Shown here in pieces: positions 20,773 to 35,119 of a DNA stretch of 64,000 nt (its first letter is position 1; each line of letters begins with the position of its first letter). The position numbers and the translations under genes are program-made. The DNA comes from Centroberyx gerrardi (taxonomy: Eukaryota; Chordata; Actinopteri; Beryciformes; Berycidae), in assembly GCF_048128805.1 (NCBI RefSeq), contig NC_136019.1:11704905-11768904 (forward strand), given 5' to 3'. The notes beneath the pieces are model-generated. The model was not told where the DNA came from. It saw nothing but the letters and a program-made list of their open reading frames with translations, and searched no databases.

Positions 20773-23700
20773 ATGTCTCATCTTGTTGACTCTGACGAGA
20801 ATACTCCATTGCTGAAGGATGATGCAAGCAGGTGAGTGCAGAGTTCACTGGCCCCTGGCTGTTGACAAACTGTTGGGTAAACATTCAACAACTGTTATGA
20901 TCGTGTTTAAAGAAATATGAAGTCAAAACACCGGTACTAACCCTATATAATCTGGACCATGCGTGATGCTGTAAAACATAATGATCACATTGTTTTGGTA
21001 GAACCTTTCATGTTGATCAGCACCAGGAACAGTCACTCAAACTGCAAACTCCACCTTTGCTTTCTTGTCCTCTTGCCTGGAAACAGTGATGACTCCCAAG
21101 ATGAAGACTACAAGAGTCGGTGGAGGTCTATCCGAGTCATGTACTTCACCATGTTCCTCAGCAGTGTAGGTGAGGATGCCATCACTGCCTCCCTAGTACC
21201 CCATGTATCAAACAGACTTCTGAGACAAGAAGTTCTGTGATGTATAAAGCATTGCTCCTACATTACTTTACTAAGGTTTTAGAGTAAAGAGTTGGTCACA
21301 TGAATGTAGAAGGGCCTCCTGCATGCTTGGGTGCAGAGTGATCAGGGAGACGGTCCTTCAACTGGAAGGTGTTCAATTCCCCACAACAGCAAACATCTGC
21401 TTTTTTGCAGATTTTTTGAGTGTTGATTACAATCATAAAATTGCAATGAATATGATGCTTCCGTGACTGTGCCTGGCTTGTGTTTGATATGATTTGGTGC
21501 ATAACTTAAGGCATAGGAGCTTTGACAGCATGTGACACTTGTTTGTTTCATGTCCTGTTTTAGGCTTCACTATTGTCATAACATCACTGTGGCCCTATTT
21601 GCAAAAGGTAAGCATGACTCCCCCTTTTCTTAACTGTTGACGCCATTAATGCAAATTAAGATACTGTGTGTCTAAAGGATGGTCTTGGCAGGGAAAAAAA
21701 GAAGTGAAAGAAGCTACATAGAAGGACATTTGGGTACATTAATTTCAGAGGAACAAAAACAAGCCACACTGCTCATGCTAAGTGTCACATTTTGAGGCAT
21801 GGAATATTTTTTTTGTTTTGATTTTGTAATGCACAAAAGAAAAACAACACAGATTTACAGAATGGACAAATGAAACTATGGTTATGTATAACTGCTTAGG
21901 CCCTGATTAATATCTTGGAAAACTTGAAACCAGTTGGTCAATTAAACATTGTTGATGGAAATACTGGGTTTTCTGTCCGAGCAATTCTGAATACATGTGT
22001 GCAATGTTGCAGTAAAACATGGTTTGTTTTTTTTGTCTGTTGTTTGCTCTCCAGTCCCCTCAGGTCTGAATACTGAAATATGCTTTGTGGTCTAATTTGC
22101 AGGTTAAATGTTTTGAGTTTAATTGCATGTATCAGTAATAGAATTCCAACAATTGCTTAATAATATACAGTCCCATATTTTCGTATTATAGCATTTATTA
22201 TAGCATTGTCAGAACGTCTGATAAAAGTTTACTGTAGAACATTCCTCATACCCATTACTAACACTTTGCTCGGTGTGTGTTCCTTGTAGATAGATGACAG
22301 CGCCAATGCCAGCTTCCTGGGCTGGGTGGTGGCGGCCTACAGCCTGGGTCAGATGGTGGCCTCGCCCATTTTTGGCCTGTGGTCCAATCACAGGCCGCGC
22401 AGGGAGCCGCTGGTGTGCTCCATCTTCATCAACGTGTCGGCCAATATCTACTACTCCTACGTCTACCTGCCCACAACAGACAACAAGTTCCACATGCTCA
22501 TGGCCAGAGCCTTCGTGGGCTTCGGAGCAGGTGCTGTATGGGGGCCATGTGTTCAGCATGATCATTGGATGTTTAGCAGGTTTAAAGGGGAATGCCACCC
22601 ATTTTAAGAATTCACATATGTTATTTTATTTCTGTGCCCCGGGACAGTTCATTCAATGACTGTGAACTTGCACCACTCTTTCCCAAAGCTAGAAAAAACC
22701 CTTGAAGTTGTGATGTCACTGGGATGTAAAATCAGGGGCTGCTCCAAAGACAATGAATGGGACACCGACTTTGTTGACCCATAAGATTGGGAGGTGTGGG
22801 GGGGGGGTGATGCATGACGGCATGTATCCCCTAACATTGGTGTTGGTCCTGTCTTGGCAGGTAATGTTGCCGTGGTGAGGTCCTATGTTGCTGGAGCCAC
22901 ATCTCTGAAGGAGAGGACCAGCGCCATGGCCAACATGAGCGCCTGTCAGGCCCTGGGCTTCATCCTGGGACCAGGTAAAGATGGCTGTGTTTTATTCTCA
23001 TTTAATCTGGACAGTTTACTGAGCTTCCAGTCAGAGTAACTGGTCTTGGGAATGCAATCAAAAGTTCCAAATATTTAAGGACAGTATGGAGAAAGGCAGT
23101 GCAACTAGCCACTATGCTATGTAGGTTAGGAGAGGTTGTAGACTTGATTTTGATTCGTATATACTTTGATGCATCAGCTCTGCAGGCATGCCTGTCGTTC
23201 ATTGGTGAGCAAGGCGTCACCGTGAAGATCATCGACCTGCAGCTCAACATGTACACTGCCCCAGCCTTACTGGCAGCAGCCTTTGGCGTCGTCAACATCC
23301 TGTTAGTTCTGTTGGTGCTGAGGTGAGGCTTTCCCCCGCATCCGAAAGTCACTGTCATGTATAAACAGTATGTGTGTGTGCTGGGGAGAGGGTTTCAGGA
23401 TTTGAGAGAATTGAATTGAGAGTACTTAACTAAACAAAACAAAAAAATCTATCCTGGAGTTATGCTACACTTCTGTCAGTGAATTTGTACATGTTTTTTT
23501 ATCCTATCATAATAAGCTAAGATGTCTATCTTGACTCTCCTCATCAGAGAGCACTATGTAGACGACCATGGGAGACAGATTCGAGCCATCAACTACCTGT
23601 CAGAAGGTATGTGCTGTCCTACTCTTGACCTAATTTGACACATTCCCATTCGTAATTACTTAGTCCAATAATTTGACTTGATATACCTGAAGTGCTTGTT

Positions 23701-25438
23701 GCAGGATATTGGTGAGTGTTTTGTGGTTGACGTCCATATTCTCCCCTTCCCTCTCCTGTAGATAGAGTTGACATTAGCCAAGAGACTGAGGAATCCATTG
23801 ACCAGGTAGCGGTCCTGACCTCCAATGTCCTCTTCTTCATCATCATGTTCATCTTTGCTGTCTTTGAGACGTATGTATTGAATTCCACAGAGTATGAAGG
23901 CAATCAAGTCAGAATGAGGCAAAGGCATTTCTTATTACCTTAAGCCTGCCTCTTTGTACTCCACTGTGTTATTTGTTTGAGATCTGACTGGATGTTTTTT
24001 TAATTCCTCAGAATCGCCACCCCTCTGTCCATGGACATGTTTGCCTGGACGAGGAGAGATGCGGTGCTGTACAACGGCATCATCATCTCCTGCATTGGAT
24101 TTGAATCCATCCTGGTGTTTATAGTTGTAAAGGTGGCCTCTCAAAGGTACCTGGGCGATTTTGTTCCACCGCACATGTGAATGAACCGGGTGAATAAAAA
24201 GAGATTGGCTAATCGAGGGGAGTGTTTGTTCCCTTCCAGAATCGGGGATCGTCCTGTGTTGATGGGAGGCTTGGCCATTATATTCTGTGGCTTCTTTATT
24301 CTGCTCCCATGGGGGAACCAGTACCCTAAAATCCAGTGGGCAGGTATGGAATTTTTTTATTTGCAAAGTTGGGTCCAGTTTCCTATGTTGTAGTGATTCA
24401 TTGCTGCAGATGGAATGCCACTGGCATTGAATCTGGCTGAGAATCTGAGCATTTACTTAGCATGCGCGTGTTTGCTTGTCTTTTCAAAATGCAGACATCA
24501 GGAACAACTCAGTGGTCAATCAGACCTTTGACGCCACACTGGCCACCAACAGCTCTTTGGAGCCAACGGGCTGCCCGCCTGAACAGACCTGGTGCCAGTA
24601 TACTCCTGCCATCCACCTGGCACAGTACATCACCTCTGACACCCTGATTGGAGTGGGATACCCAGCTTGCAATGTGATGTCTTACACACTGTACTCCAAA
24701 ATCCTTGGACCCAAGCCTCAGGTAAGAACAGCTTTGGGCGACAGTAGCCTAAAGGTTAGAAAAGTGACTAGAAGCTCTTAGGTTTGATTCCTCAGACTGG
24801 CAGGGAAAGTCTTAGTGGGGAAAGTGAATGAGAAATGCTTTTCCTTTCATCAACAACTACCATCATATTGCCCTTGAGCAAGGCATTTAACCGCCCAGCT
24901 GCCCTAGTGGAACAAATCGGTGGCCAACAGTAGAAGGCTGGATGGCTCCTTTTGTTTTGTTTTTCATGGCTGTGGGCTTGAGATCAATGGGTCATTCTTA
25001 TTCAATATCTTAATAGGAATGAGTGTGTTTGGCTCTTCTCTTATTGCTTCCTACCTGTACGAATCATCTTTTAACTCTCCACTCCTGAAAAGGTTTTAAC
25101 CATTTTGCCAAATGACATTTCCAAAATTTTTGGTGTGCTTCAGACCACTAGGAGTGCATTCAGATATTTCTCAAACATTTATGCATTTTACTTATAAGTA
25201 GCAAGTGGATGTTTACCGTTTGTCTCTGCAGGGTGTGTACATGGGCTGGCTGACGGCCTCTGGCAGCGGGGCGCGGACGTTGGGCCCTGTCTTCGTCTCC
25301 CAGGTGTATACCATCCTGGGACCCCGATGGGCCTTCAGCCTGATCTCTGGCATGGTGGTGGGGGCCATCGTGCTCCTGGCCTCGCTCTACCACAGACTCA
25401 TCGCCTTCTCTGTGCGCCACGGAAGGATTGTGGATTAA
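20773..25438 (+). CDS. mfsd8: MFSD8/CLN7 lysosomal transporter (complete, 12 exons, 508 aa)
   Basis: Exons: 20773-20831, 21087-21169, 21564-21607, 22290-22530, 22861-22974, 23178-23322, 23548-23606, 23762-23870, 24012-24146, 24240-24343, 24495-24721, 25232-25438; phases are all consistent and the stop is TAA. The protein is a major-facilitator polytopic lysosomal membrane protein. Human MFSD8 loss causes CLN7 neuronal ceroid lipofuscinosis, and the protein is reported to pass chloride. The N-terminus carries a dileucine sorting signal, ENTPLL (EQEPLL in human). Family phrases include [59 protein letters not shown] and [16 protein letters not shown] luminal loop around residues 366-390 has several N-glycosylation sequons (NNS, NQT, NSS). 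Length is near the human 518. The exon 4 donor (GTGCTG) is weak. Identity is firm. Confidence 0.95.
21320..21405 (+). mobile_element. SINE fragment (tRNA-like head) in mfsd8 intron 2
   Basis: It has an A-box-like tgcagagtgatcaggg and a B-box-like tgttcaattcccca with spacing similar to the 11.85-kb SINE. The body is missing. Confidence 0.5.
24735..24930 (+). mobile_element. Decayed SINE in mfsd8 intron 11
   Basis: This is the same family as the 11.85-kb SINE: agcctaaaggttagaaaagtg, then a B-box-like ggtttgattcctc, then ttgcccttgagcaaggcatt. It starts only about 15 bases after the exon 11 donor. Confidence 0.7.
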
Positions 25439-27183
25439 CCATGGTGATTCCCTCACTTTTTAAACTGCAGGGGCTGAGGGCCATTTCCCCACTTTTTCTT
25501 TTAACGACTTGTAGCCAAAATGTTGGCTATAATTGAGGCTTTTTGTTGCTGTTACTTTGGGATGTGGTAACTGTTGAGAAATGCCTTTTAGAGTTTGCGA
25601 CTCAGGGTTGACCTTTAAACTGTTCAGCGGAGAGATAAGGTCAGATCATTCCTTGTGAGCTGACCAATGATGGCCGCTTCGCTAGTTAAAAGGGACTAAT
25701 GCTAGCACTACAGCTGCTCTTTCACTCAGTGTAAAAGAAGCCATCTTGTATGAATTGACTTGTATGAGGTGGACCATTGATATCAAATAGGCGGTACTTT
25801 TTTAATTCAGGAGTTGCTGAATAATACTTGTTACTGAATTATCATTTTTAGTACATGTATGTAATTGCGTTGTTGGTTTTAAAGAAATGAATTTCAAAGC
25901 ATTTGAATGCACAGTCTGTCAAGCATTTGTCAGACCTGATAAAGTTCTCGCATTGAATTATACAGTTGTGGAATCCATAGGCATGTGGATTGTGTAAAGG
26001 AGCACCCATGATTTACATTAACTGTACATCAATGTAAACCTGTAATCAAATTGTTTAATATTCCATTTTTATAAACAGAAAATGTGCTGATTACTGAATT
26101 GCATGATTGGTTGGATGCGGCATTCTCGTTAAAATGTGCCGATTGAGCAACTGTTTTTAAGTTGTAAATATGGAGAATATTATGAATGAGATTTCAGAAT
26201 TTTAATTTATCTACAATGATTCTTGTCAGTCAAGAAATGTGACTCTCAATCTTGCGAGATAAGCAAATTTTATATAGACGCTACAAATGAAAACATTTCC
26301 AAGCTCATGTATTTACCTCTACCTGAACAGGTTGATATTTATTGTCTATTTTCGTTAACAGCTTCATTTGTTGTTTAAAACTGCAACTACTGTTTTTCCC
26401 CACCTGAAATAGTTCATAAAATGACAGAAAACTTGTGTGTTTGTACTCATGACTAACTGAACGCATTGTGTTAAAGAATGAATGTTGTCTCAATTTTAAA
26501 ATGGCACTTTCTTAATATTATATTGTGTACTATTCTTTGTTATATTTCATACGGACTGTTATAGCAATAAGTACTCTGTTACATCACCACACGGCCATCT
26601 TGGTAGGAAAATAACAGGTGATTGTAATCAATGAGCAGGTGATTAGAATCAAGTGACAGCCACACCCAATGAGCTGTGTATGTGGTAAAGCACCTTATTG
26701 GAAGAGTGTAATATGAGCTGAAGCCATGGATATTATTCTCTGGCCTTTTTCTACAGTTGACCACAAGACTAAGCTCTAATGTTGAGGGACCAGACCCTGT
26801 ATTTACTGTGTACACTATACATACAGCATGGAGCGGATATCAAAAGTATACACACTCTTAAAGAAATCTAGCTTTTATTGTCTTGAAGGCTTAAATAGAA
26901 AGTGACTTTTCCCTTTTCTTTTATATATAGTAGCCCACTTAAGATGAAAACAATTTGTGACAAGGCATTAAAATAGAAAACTAAAGGGTATTTAGAGTTG
27001 TAATATCTGTGTATCAGTATATCAGTACCTATTGGCTGGTAACCAACCAGTCAGTCATTTATGTGACAAACGGGGTCAAACAGGATTTTATGGAGGGAGT
27101 GCAAGTAGATCTGTGCGAGTATGTGTCCAGTAGGGAGCAGCCAAGGGTCTCTAAGAGGACTAAGTGAATAAGAGGACAACAAC
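25439..27183. other. mfsd8 3'UTR and mfsd8-ttc31 intergenic DNA
   Basis: This is AT-rich sequence without coding signal. It holds the mfsd8 3'UTR and the run-up to the ttc31 promoter. Nothing else is recognised. Confidence 0.5.
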
Positions 27184-27193
27184 GCGCATGCGT
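27184..27193. promoter_or_regulatory. NRF1 consensus in the ttc31 promoter
   Basis: GCGCATGCGT matches the NRF1 palindrome at nine of ten positions, about 190 bases before the ttc31 ATG. A second NRF1-like ATGCGCGC lies near 27,255. This suggests a housekeeping promoter without a TATA box. Confidence 0.5.
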
Positions 27194-27371
27194 GCAGCAA
27201 AAGGCAAGTTCCGTTCACGCGGAGAAGCTGGTTCAGAAAGAGCGCACAAAGAACATGCGCGCAGTGGTAGTTGGAAGTTACTGACGTTAGCGTTAAAGTT
27301 AATGCAACTTATTATGCATTAACCCGACTTTCAGAGTGTGTCTAACTATAGCAGCATATGTATTATTGAAT

Positions 27372-30300
27372 ATGGCGATATTTAGGGAAGACGCAGGTAA
27401 GAAAAATGTTGACTTGCTTGTTATTAGAAGTTAGTGGCTAATGTGGCTAACAAGCTAGCTTGCGTTTACAAGTTGGGTTTTATACTGATAAACCAATCTG
27501 TCTGTTCCTCTTGATTTGATATAACGTTGTGGGAACACGTTTTGACATGGGTTGTTTCTTCATCTTTTCCAGATTTTAGAGAAGTCCGAATGGTCGTAAG
27601 TACACAATTTAACTGTCCCCTTTAATGCTTGTTTACAACAAGCTATTAAAAAAACAGGGAATCGCCCACATTTCCGCACTTGGTTCATGGTTGGCTAACG
27701 TTAGCTAGCTAACATGATGGTATTTCGAGCAGTATGGGGAACTGGCCTCCCTCTAGCAGCAGCTTTCGGCCTCTCTGTTGCTGCCTTTTACATCATATGC
27801 TTGGTGTTACTAATGGATTCTCCAGAGAGCCCTCTCCGACACCATAAAACTTTGTTGAGTGTGATTTGGACTAATAGTTTTGAGAGTTTAAACGGTACAC
27901 CTCATTCACTTCCTGCGTGTGAAGTACCGTCTACCCCACACTGTTTGGCACTCAGAAGTGAGAAAACGCCCAAACTAAGTGTTTTGCGTTGTCATTAAAG
28001 AAAGTAGTCAACAAGTTAAAGGGCGTTTTATAACGCAACAAGAGACCGTTACTCAGTGGCTTCTTAAAAGGAAAATGCTTTCCCACCCACATTGGTTTGA
28101 AGAGAGACAGTACTTTTTTGTGTTTTGCTTCTTGGCTAGCAGGTACTTACATTTTGCCATCACCTCATACTGTCTGGGCTTTAACCTGAGACCCAGTTGA
28201 GGACTTGTGTCTTCATGAACAGTTCTTCAGATACAAGGAATTGATGTGCCAAACAAATTTAAGTTATAATGTATTTTGACCCAGTTGCAGTTTTTTTTTC
28301 CATTTGTGATATTTGTAACTCGTACTCGTCAAGCTTGTCTGTTAGAGTGGGGGCTGGGTCAGTGCGGGGAAGTGCGCACCTCACATCACTGATGATCACA
28401 GGGCTTAAAGTAACTTGTAAAATGTGCGACCTGGAAAATAAATGTGGACGCTCTGGTACCTGGCTTACGCGGGTACGCCCCTTTCCGTGTCCCATACACA
28501 GCTGGTACACCTACATACAATTGTCTTGGTGCGGTTTTTTCAGTAGAGAGCGAGCATGGCAACTCCTCTCTCGTTCTGTTGTAGCCAATCAAACGTTAGC
28601 TTCACTTTCTTTAGCTGTTTTTAATTGGCTGAAATTAAATCTCCTTCCTGAGCCTTCCTCTCACACGAAAGTAGCCTATTTTCCACAAGTGCCGACTGCC
28701 GGCCAGATGGCTAACAACGGACTTATTTCCAGACAGCTACTATTTAAAGGTAATGTCTGTTTTTAATACCGGTCATTTCGCCGAATCTGATCCCATCTCC
28801 ACGCTGTTTCACTTGGGTTTAGTGCGGTGCCAGTGCAAGGCAAAGTGTTTGCCCCAGTTGTAGTTTAACCAATGAGTCAGAGCTTCCACAAAAACGAAAG
28901 TGAAAGTTATCCCTAGCTCCACAGTGCTTGCATGTACTTGTGCTAGACAATAACCTGAGACTTTCTAGTTGTCAGTGATGTGTAAAATTGCCCAACTCTT
29001 AATTATTATAAGGTGAAAGTGGTTGCTTCAAACTAATTGTAGGCTAATTGAAAGCTTTGACACATTTTCCCGGCAAAAGAAGCTGGGAAAATGTGATGGG
29101 TGTGAGCAACTATGTGGAACTGACATTGTTGACATCCCTCCCTCTTTCTCTTTTCCTTCCAGCAAAAGGTAGTGGATTTGTTTGACAGAAATCCTCCTGT
29201 TCAAAGGATAGTAAAGATTGGACTTCTTGGTAAGGAGATACTTCATAATGCATCTAATACTAGTCATGATTATATGTAATGATTTATTTTGTGTTGTATT
29301 TGATCTTAAATTCCTTTTTCCAATCATTCTCCTTGTTGAGTTTTAATTACATTTGTAGCATATTTATTTGGAGTGAGATGTAGTTTATGTCTTTTGGTCG
29401 TTTCTTGGGCTCATCTGCACAGTCAATATTCCTTTTTTTGTTATGAAAAGTGTTTAATTTGTGAAAATACACTAAACTTGAGTGTAATGAAATTACTTTG
29501 CTGTGCACATTCAGTAAATGGAATTTATTTGGCTAAAGTTGTCCAAAGCCTCAATCTTAAATCTCAGCAAGCAGCCCTAACTTTGCTTACGGCTCTCACT
29601 TTGGTACTGTTTGACCACTGCTGTTCACCCATTCAGCACTAAACGTCTTTCTCTTCTCTTCTAGCAAGTATGGATATGGATAATGACCTAAGTGTTCCTG
29701 GTGAAGACGATCTTTGGCATGGCAACTTCCATGGATTTCCTGGTCTTAATAGAAGATTAATTGGGAATCCAGCACGGTCTTCCAACTCTATGTTTCTCCC
29801 CCCACTGCATCGCTTCACATCATCATCAGCCCACCACCTTTCTCACCTGTCCTATGTACCGGCTGAGCCAGTTGAAAGCGTGAGTTTAGATTTTGTTTTA
29901 TCTCATGAAGTCATATGAGTGTTTTCCATTTGATTCTGCTCAGTTGAAATGGTTGAACTCTGTGTAATGTCAGTTGCACCACCTCTCCCCATTAGCATGC
30001 CGAAAGAAGAGCCAGATTATTACAAGAGTCGAAAAAAGGCAAAGAAAAGGCTGAGAAGAAGCGGCTTAAGAAACAGGCAAGTTGTGCTCTTGTATCTCCC
30101 ACTATTTCCCAACAGGATCTCAGCAGCAATGAGTGAATGTTAGATTGTGCAGATGAAGTCTAATCGCCTGACTCCTGTATTCTTGCCCAACAGAAACAGA
30201 AGGAAAGAAAACGGCTTGAGAAGTTGGAGAAGGAAAAACAAAATCCACAAAAAAGCGTAGAGGTAATTGTCACCTTGCAGCTGGATTTGTTTACCACATC

Positions 30301-33300
30301 TGTAAAAGTTAACCAAACCAAAGCCTCAAACAAAAAAAAAACATCAATGTGCATATTCATATCCTAACTGTTTTGTGTTTTTGTTTTTGTTTTTTTTCTT
30401 TCTGTTTCACAGGTAGAGGATGACTCGCAGCAGTCGAAAGCAGAAGAGAGTAAAGAGGTTAATGATAAATCTAACACAGGAATTGAAATTATCTTTGGTA
30501 AACCTGTGACGTCTTCTGGAGATACAGACAGCAGTGACAGCAGTGAAGAGGAATCCAGTGAAGAAGAAGGGAGTGAACCTGAGAGTGAATCAGGCGAATC
30601 AGAGGTACCAACACCATTTCCTTTGGGTTGGTTTCACCACAGTTCAGATTCCTATTCAAATTTGTTTCCATCAATGAGTGATGAGCAAAAAGAAAGCTTT
30701 TTTTTGTTCTTATTGAACATTTCTGAATTGTTATGGCATTGAACCCAACTTCTTTTTTTTGGGATTCATTGATTTGTTTATATTTCTATAATAACTTCTA
30801 AATGGGGTTTGTTGTTGTTGTCATACTACAAGTACATTTAGCCACTTAAAAAAAAGGTTTTATTTGAAATGGGCAGTGAAGCAATGATTTTTCACGCCCC
30901 TGGGAAAAGGTGGCCATGGGTACACAAATTTTAGTAACTTGGATTTTCTTTCAAATCTTGGTTGAAGCTTATTTTACATATAAACCATACATGATCCACA
31001 CCCTGTATGCAACTGTTTTTATAGTGTAATTTGTAGTTCAGGTGCATGCCAACAAGACTGGTTCAGTGATTCTGTTCAATAAGTTTGTCACGCAATTAAG
31101 AAAAACCGTTAAGCCCCTGAATTTGGTTTTACATCACTTTGAATGTAACCATCACATTTGTTTTCTGTTCTGAGTGTCCTAACTACTTAGAAAAGTGATC
31201 TATTTGAATCATGGACCAACCCTATGTATGCTTTTTTTTTTTTTAACTGATCTTGGCTGTTCTTTTTGTTTTTGTCAGGAATTGGATATGAACAGTACTT
31301 TTGTGAGTAAAGCTGCTCTCATAGTTAAGCGTAAATTGGAGCAGAAGCCTAAGCCTGAGAGGAAGGAGAAAAAGAAGAGCCCGGTTAAAAAGGAAACTCG
31401 ACCAGCCACTGACCAACTTAATGAAGACCAGAATGATGTAAACAAGGTGGGAGCATGGCAAATAATAGTCAGATTCTGTAAACACATAGTTAAGATTTGA
31501 CATCATTCTTGCTCTTTTGCCCTTCCTAGCATGAAGGGAAGGAATCCTTTACTGGATTTTATCAAGGCCACTGCAGGGTAGATAAGAATTTCCAAACAAC
31601 CGTGCCTGGTGGTTAGGCATTTGTACCGATACAGTTCTTTTCTCTTTTATTCATGTCTTGCATCTATGCTTTTTTGTTGCAGTATTTGTTTACATGCTTT
31701 GAATTGTTGCCAAACATTCACGTTAATTTTATTGGAACTGCAAGACACCACCTCAGAAAAAAAGTAATGCTTGATATATTTTACAGGTTTTCCCCAGACA
31801 GGCAGGGGTTTGTGTCATATGCCTTTGTGATTGTTACTAATGCTGAAGCAAAAAAGCTAGAGAAAGACAACTATATTATTGTGACACTATAAACAAACAA
31901 CCACCCAGCAGAGGGGTTGTTTTGGAAGATTTTTGTTGGCTTCTTGTAAACAAGGTTCATTTACCCACTGGGATCCATTAATTATGACAGTTGACATAAA
32001 TCATGAAGTTTTCAGAACTCCAGTTTTGGCTGTTGAAGTAGACTAAATATTGGATGAGATCACACTGCTGTATGTCCACACTTGCCTGAAAATGCCTCAT
32101 GTGGCTGTATTTATTTAAATCTGTCTGCATTAGTGTCTCATTACTCTGCATTACGCTCTCCCTATCCATCTGTTTGTATTTCTTTCTTTTGCATGGTGGT
32201 TGGATTTTGTCCAGGCTTCATAAAATTGTGATTGGTGCGAGCCTGACCACTAACACATCCATATCTAACAATGTGAGGATTGTTTTTATGTTTTGTTTTT
32301 TCCAGACATGCCATTAAGTGAGTTATGGTGTAGCCACATCCAAAGAATCGGGAATAATCATTATTAGAACATAAAAATGAGATGGTGCACAATTATTCGT
32401 TTTTCAAGAAATTAAATTTGGCCGTAACACCATCATTACTATAAAGGTGGATGGGATGAGGCTAGGGTGTCGGATCTTGTGAGTCTGCAGGTTTTCATTC
32501 CAACCAAAGTCTACAGCAGCTGATTTCACTGATTAGTTCCTCCTCACTGGTTCAATTTGTGCTAATCAGTGAAATCACATTATGTAGTCTTTGGTTGCAA
32601 CAGAAACATTCATACTCTCGGCCCTCCGTGGCACAAGGGTTGACCTCTCTGGGATAAGATATGCCCACTCACTCTTGTCACTTTAAATTTCTCTTTCTTA
32701 TTGTCTCAACAGGATACTGCCACCCCTAACACTCCCACCTATGAAGATAATGTAAAAATAAGTACAGAGCTTGCAGGTGAGTTTTGTCCACCTAACATAC
32801 ACAAAATTTCAGCCAGCTGGGTTAATCATTGTTTGGAGCTGAATCACGGTTTCTATGTAAACAATACTTTATCAACAAAGCGTTTAACTAAAGTTCTTCT
32901 TTGCAGTTCTCGGAAATAAGTTTGCAAGTGCTGGAGAATTTGATATGGCTGTGAAGTATTTCACGGATGCAATTAAGTACAACCCTACAGAGTTTAAGTA
33001 AGAATACGTCTTATCACTTCTAACCAATTTGATTATATTCAGTACCAATATCCATGTAACATTGTCCTCCTTCACAGTGATCACCATCCACAGACTGTCA
33101 GGCAATGTTTATACTGTTATTTTTGTTGCAGGCTGTTCGGCAATCGCTCCTTCTGTTTTGAAAAAATGCAAGAATATGAGAAGGCGCTGACCGACGCCGA
33201 GTTGTCCCTCAGCATGTTTCCCGGCTGGGTTAAAGGCCTTTATAGGAAGGGTCGGGCTTTGGCCGGTCTAAAGGTAAATGGACATGTCCTAACACATCTG

Positions 33301-35035
33301 CACCACCCATACTTTCCCCACTATGTCATACATGTCATGTAGTTGAGTCACAGTTAATGTGGTGCAGGACTCCGATGTGGCATTTCAGGTTGGAATGACC
33401 TTGTGGTCACTTTGGCCTTGTTGCCACACCAGTGAATTATTTCCAGATGTCAGCTGACTGCCCAGGCTCACATTATTTACTCACGCTATTTACTGTTTTG
33501 ACCATTTACTTCCCACTCCACATTCTGCAGAATTTGCCTAAATCATTTCTTTTTTAAGCCTTTATGACTGGGCTGATTAGTCCAGCAAAGTTCAGTGAGC
33601 CTGAATTTGTATTTAATCCTGTGTCAGAGGGTTTATAGATCTCGTGGTTGTTTCCTCTCCTCACAGAGGTATGATGAGGCCGCCCAGGCCTTTAAGGAGG
33701 TTTTGAAGCTGGAAAGCTCCTGTACAGATGCTGCCCAGGAATTGATGCGGGTGCAGATAACACAACTAATGGTGTGTAACAGTATTGTTGAACTGTGAAC
33801 TATGGTGTTCTCTGTCGCGATGTTTATGTGGCATGTGAAAATTCATACTTTGATGCAGTGATGTGCATTGGACCAGTGTTCAAGTTTATTTAACCATATA
33901 AAATTTTACATGACTGATGTGAAAATGTTCGATACATGGTCTATATGTTGACAAGAGAACATTGTCTTGAAGAGAACTGTCAGGCAAACTGAAGATGGTG
34001 TTCATGCTTTGAAGTTGTTGCTTACCTGGGATCCTGTGGTTTGTTTCAGGAGTATGGTTTCTCTCAGGAGCAGAGCTCAAATGCCTTAATAATTCACGGG
34101 ACAGTAAATAAAGCACTGGAGGTGCTGTCCAAATTAAATCGTACACCAGGTGAGTGTTGCCTTGTCTGTGGTTTTGCTGCTTTTTGAGGGTTGTATCCAG
34201 ATGCTGCTTTGCATGAGAGGAAATGAAAATCTGCTTGCATGAGTGAGGCCCGCCTGTTTTTAGTACATCTTCCTAATTCCATGGGGTTGTAGCTTCAGTG
34301 GAATTAGCATATTGCATATGCACATGATCAACTTGTATGATTATCCTAAATTACTCTGGTTAATTCCAGTTGAGTAAAGTGTGCTTGCCTGCAGAGACCA
34401 TTGCCAAAATTGAAACTGTCAATTTTCTTGCAATACTAATCTAAATACTTGTCACTGTGTTTAGGAGCTGCTTCTAATGACGGACTTCCAGCTCGTAAAC
34501 TTCTCCCACCGGCTCCAGTAGAGAATATCACCAGAGCCTCTTCACTTCCTTCAGCCAACCCAAACCCCCATGCCCCTCCTCAGTCCCAGAATGCACCAAA
34601 AACACCACTTAAGAACAGACCTTTAGGTCCAGTCCAGAATATGTCAAATGTCCACAGTCAGCCAAAGCCCATTCCTAATCGGGCGATGAAGACCAACCAT
34701 GATCGTCAACTGCCGCCGTGAGTATTGATACAGTTTACAGAGAGCCGAACCAGTCACAGAAACCAGTGACTTGCTCACACACCTCTGTATTTTTGAAATC
34801 TCTAAACACTCCTTAAACTTCAGTATTTTCTTTCAACAGGGAACTGTTTCCAGTATGGGTGGGAAACTTGGTTTTCACAGTGACTGAGCCCATGGTAACC
34901 AACCTATTTAGCAGGTAAGGGAATACATTAGCTTTTATAGGAAGGCTTTTATTCCACAATGCTGTACATCCACTTTTAGAGAAGGAACTCTTACCTGATG
35001 GTTCTACACACCTACAAAATGAAATTATAAAAATC

Positions 35036-35119
<84 letters not shown>

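Noticed and set aside
27714-27998. 94-codon frame in ttc31 intron 2 starting MMVFRAVWGTGLPL
   Set aside because: No homology, no splice context and inside a well-supported intron.
28708-28750. ATG frame MANNGLISRQLLFK ending at a GT, a possible alternative ttc31 first exon
   Set aside because: Splicing to exon 3 (29163) gives the wrong phase and an early stop. Kept only as context for the AP-1/IRF cluster.
31653-31892. Open frame ending in DNYIIVTL within ttc31 intron 8, preceded by an AG
   Set aside because: No family match, and the next true exon (32713) joins exon 8 cleanly; most likely chance.
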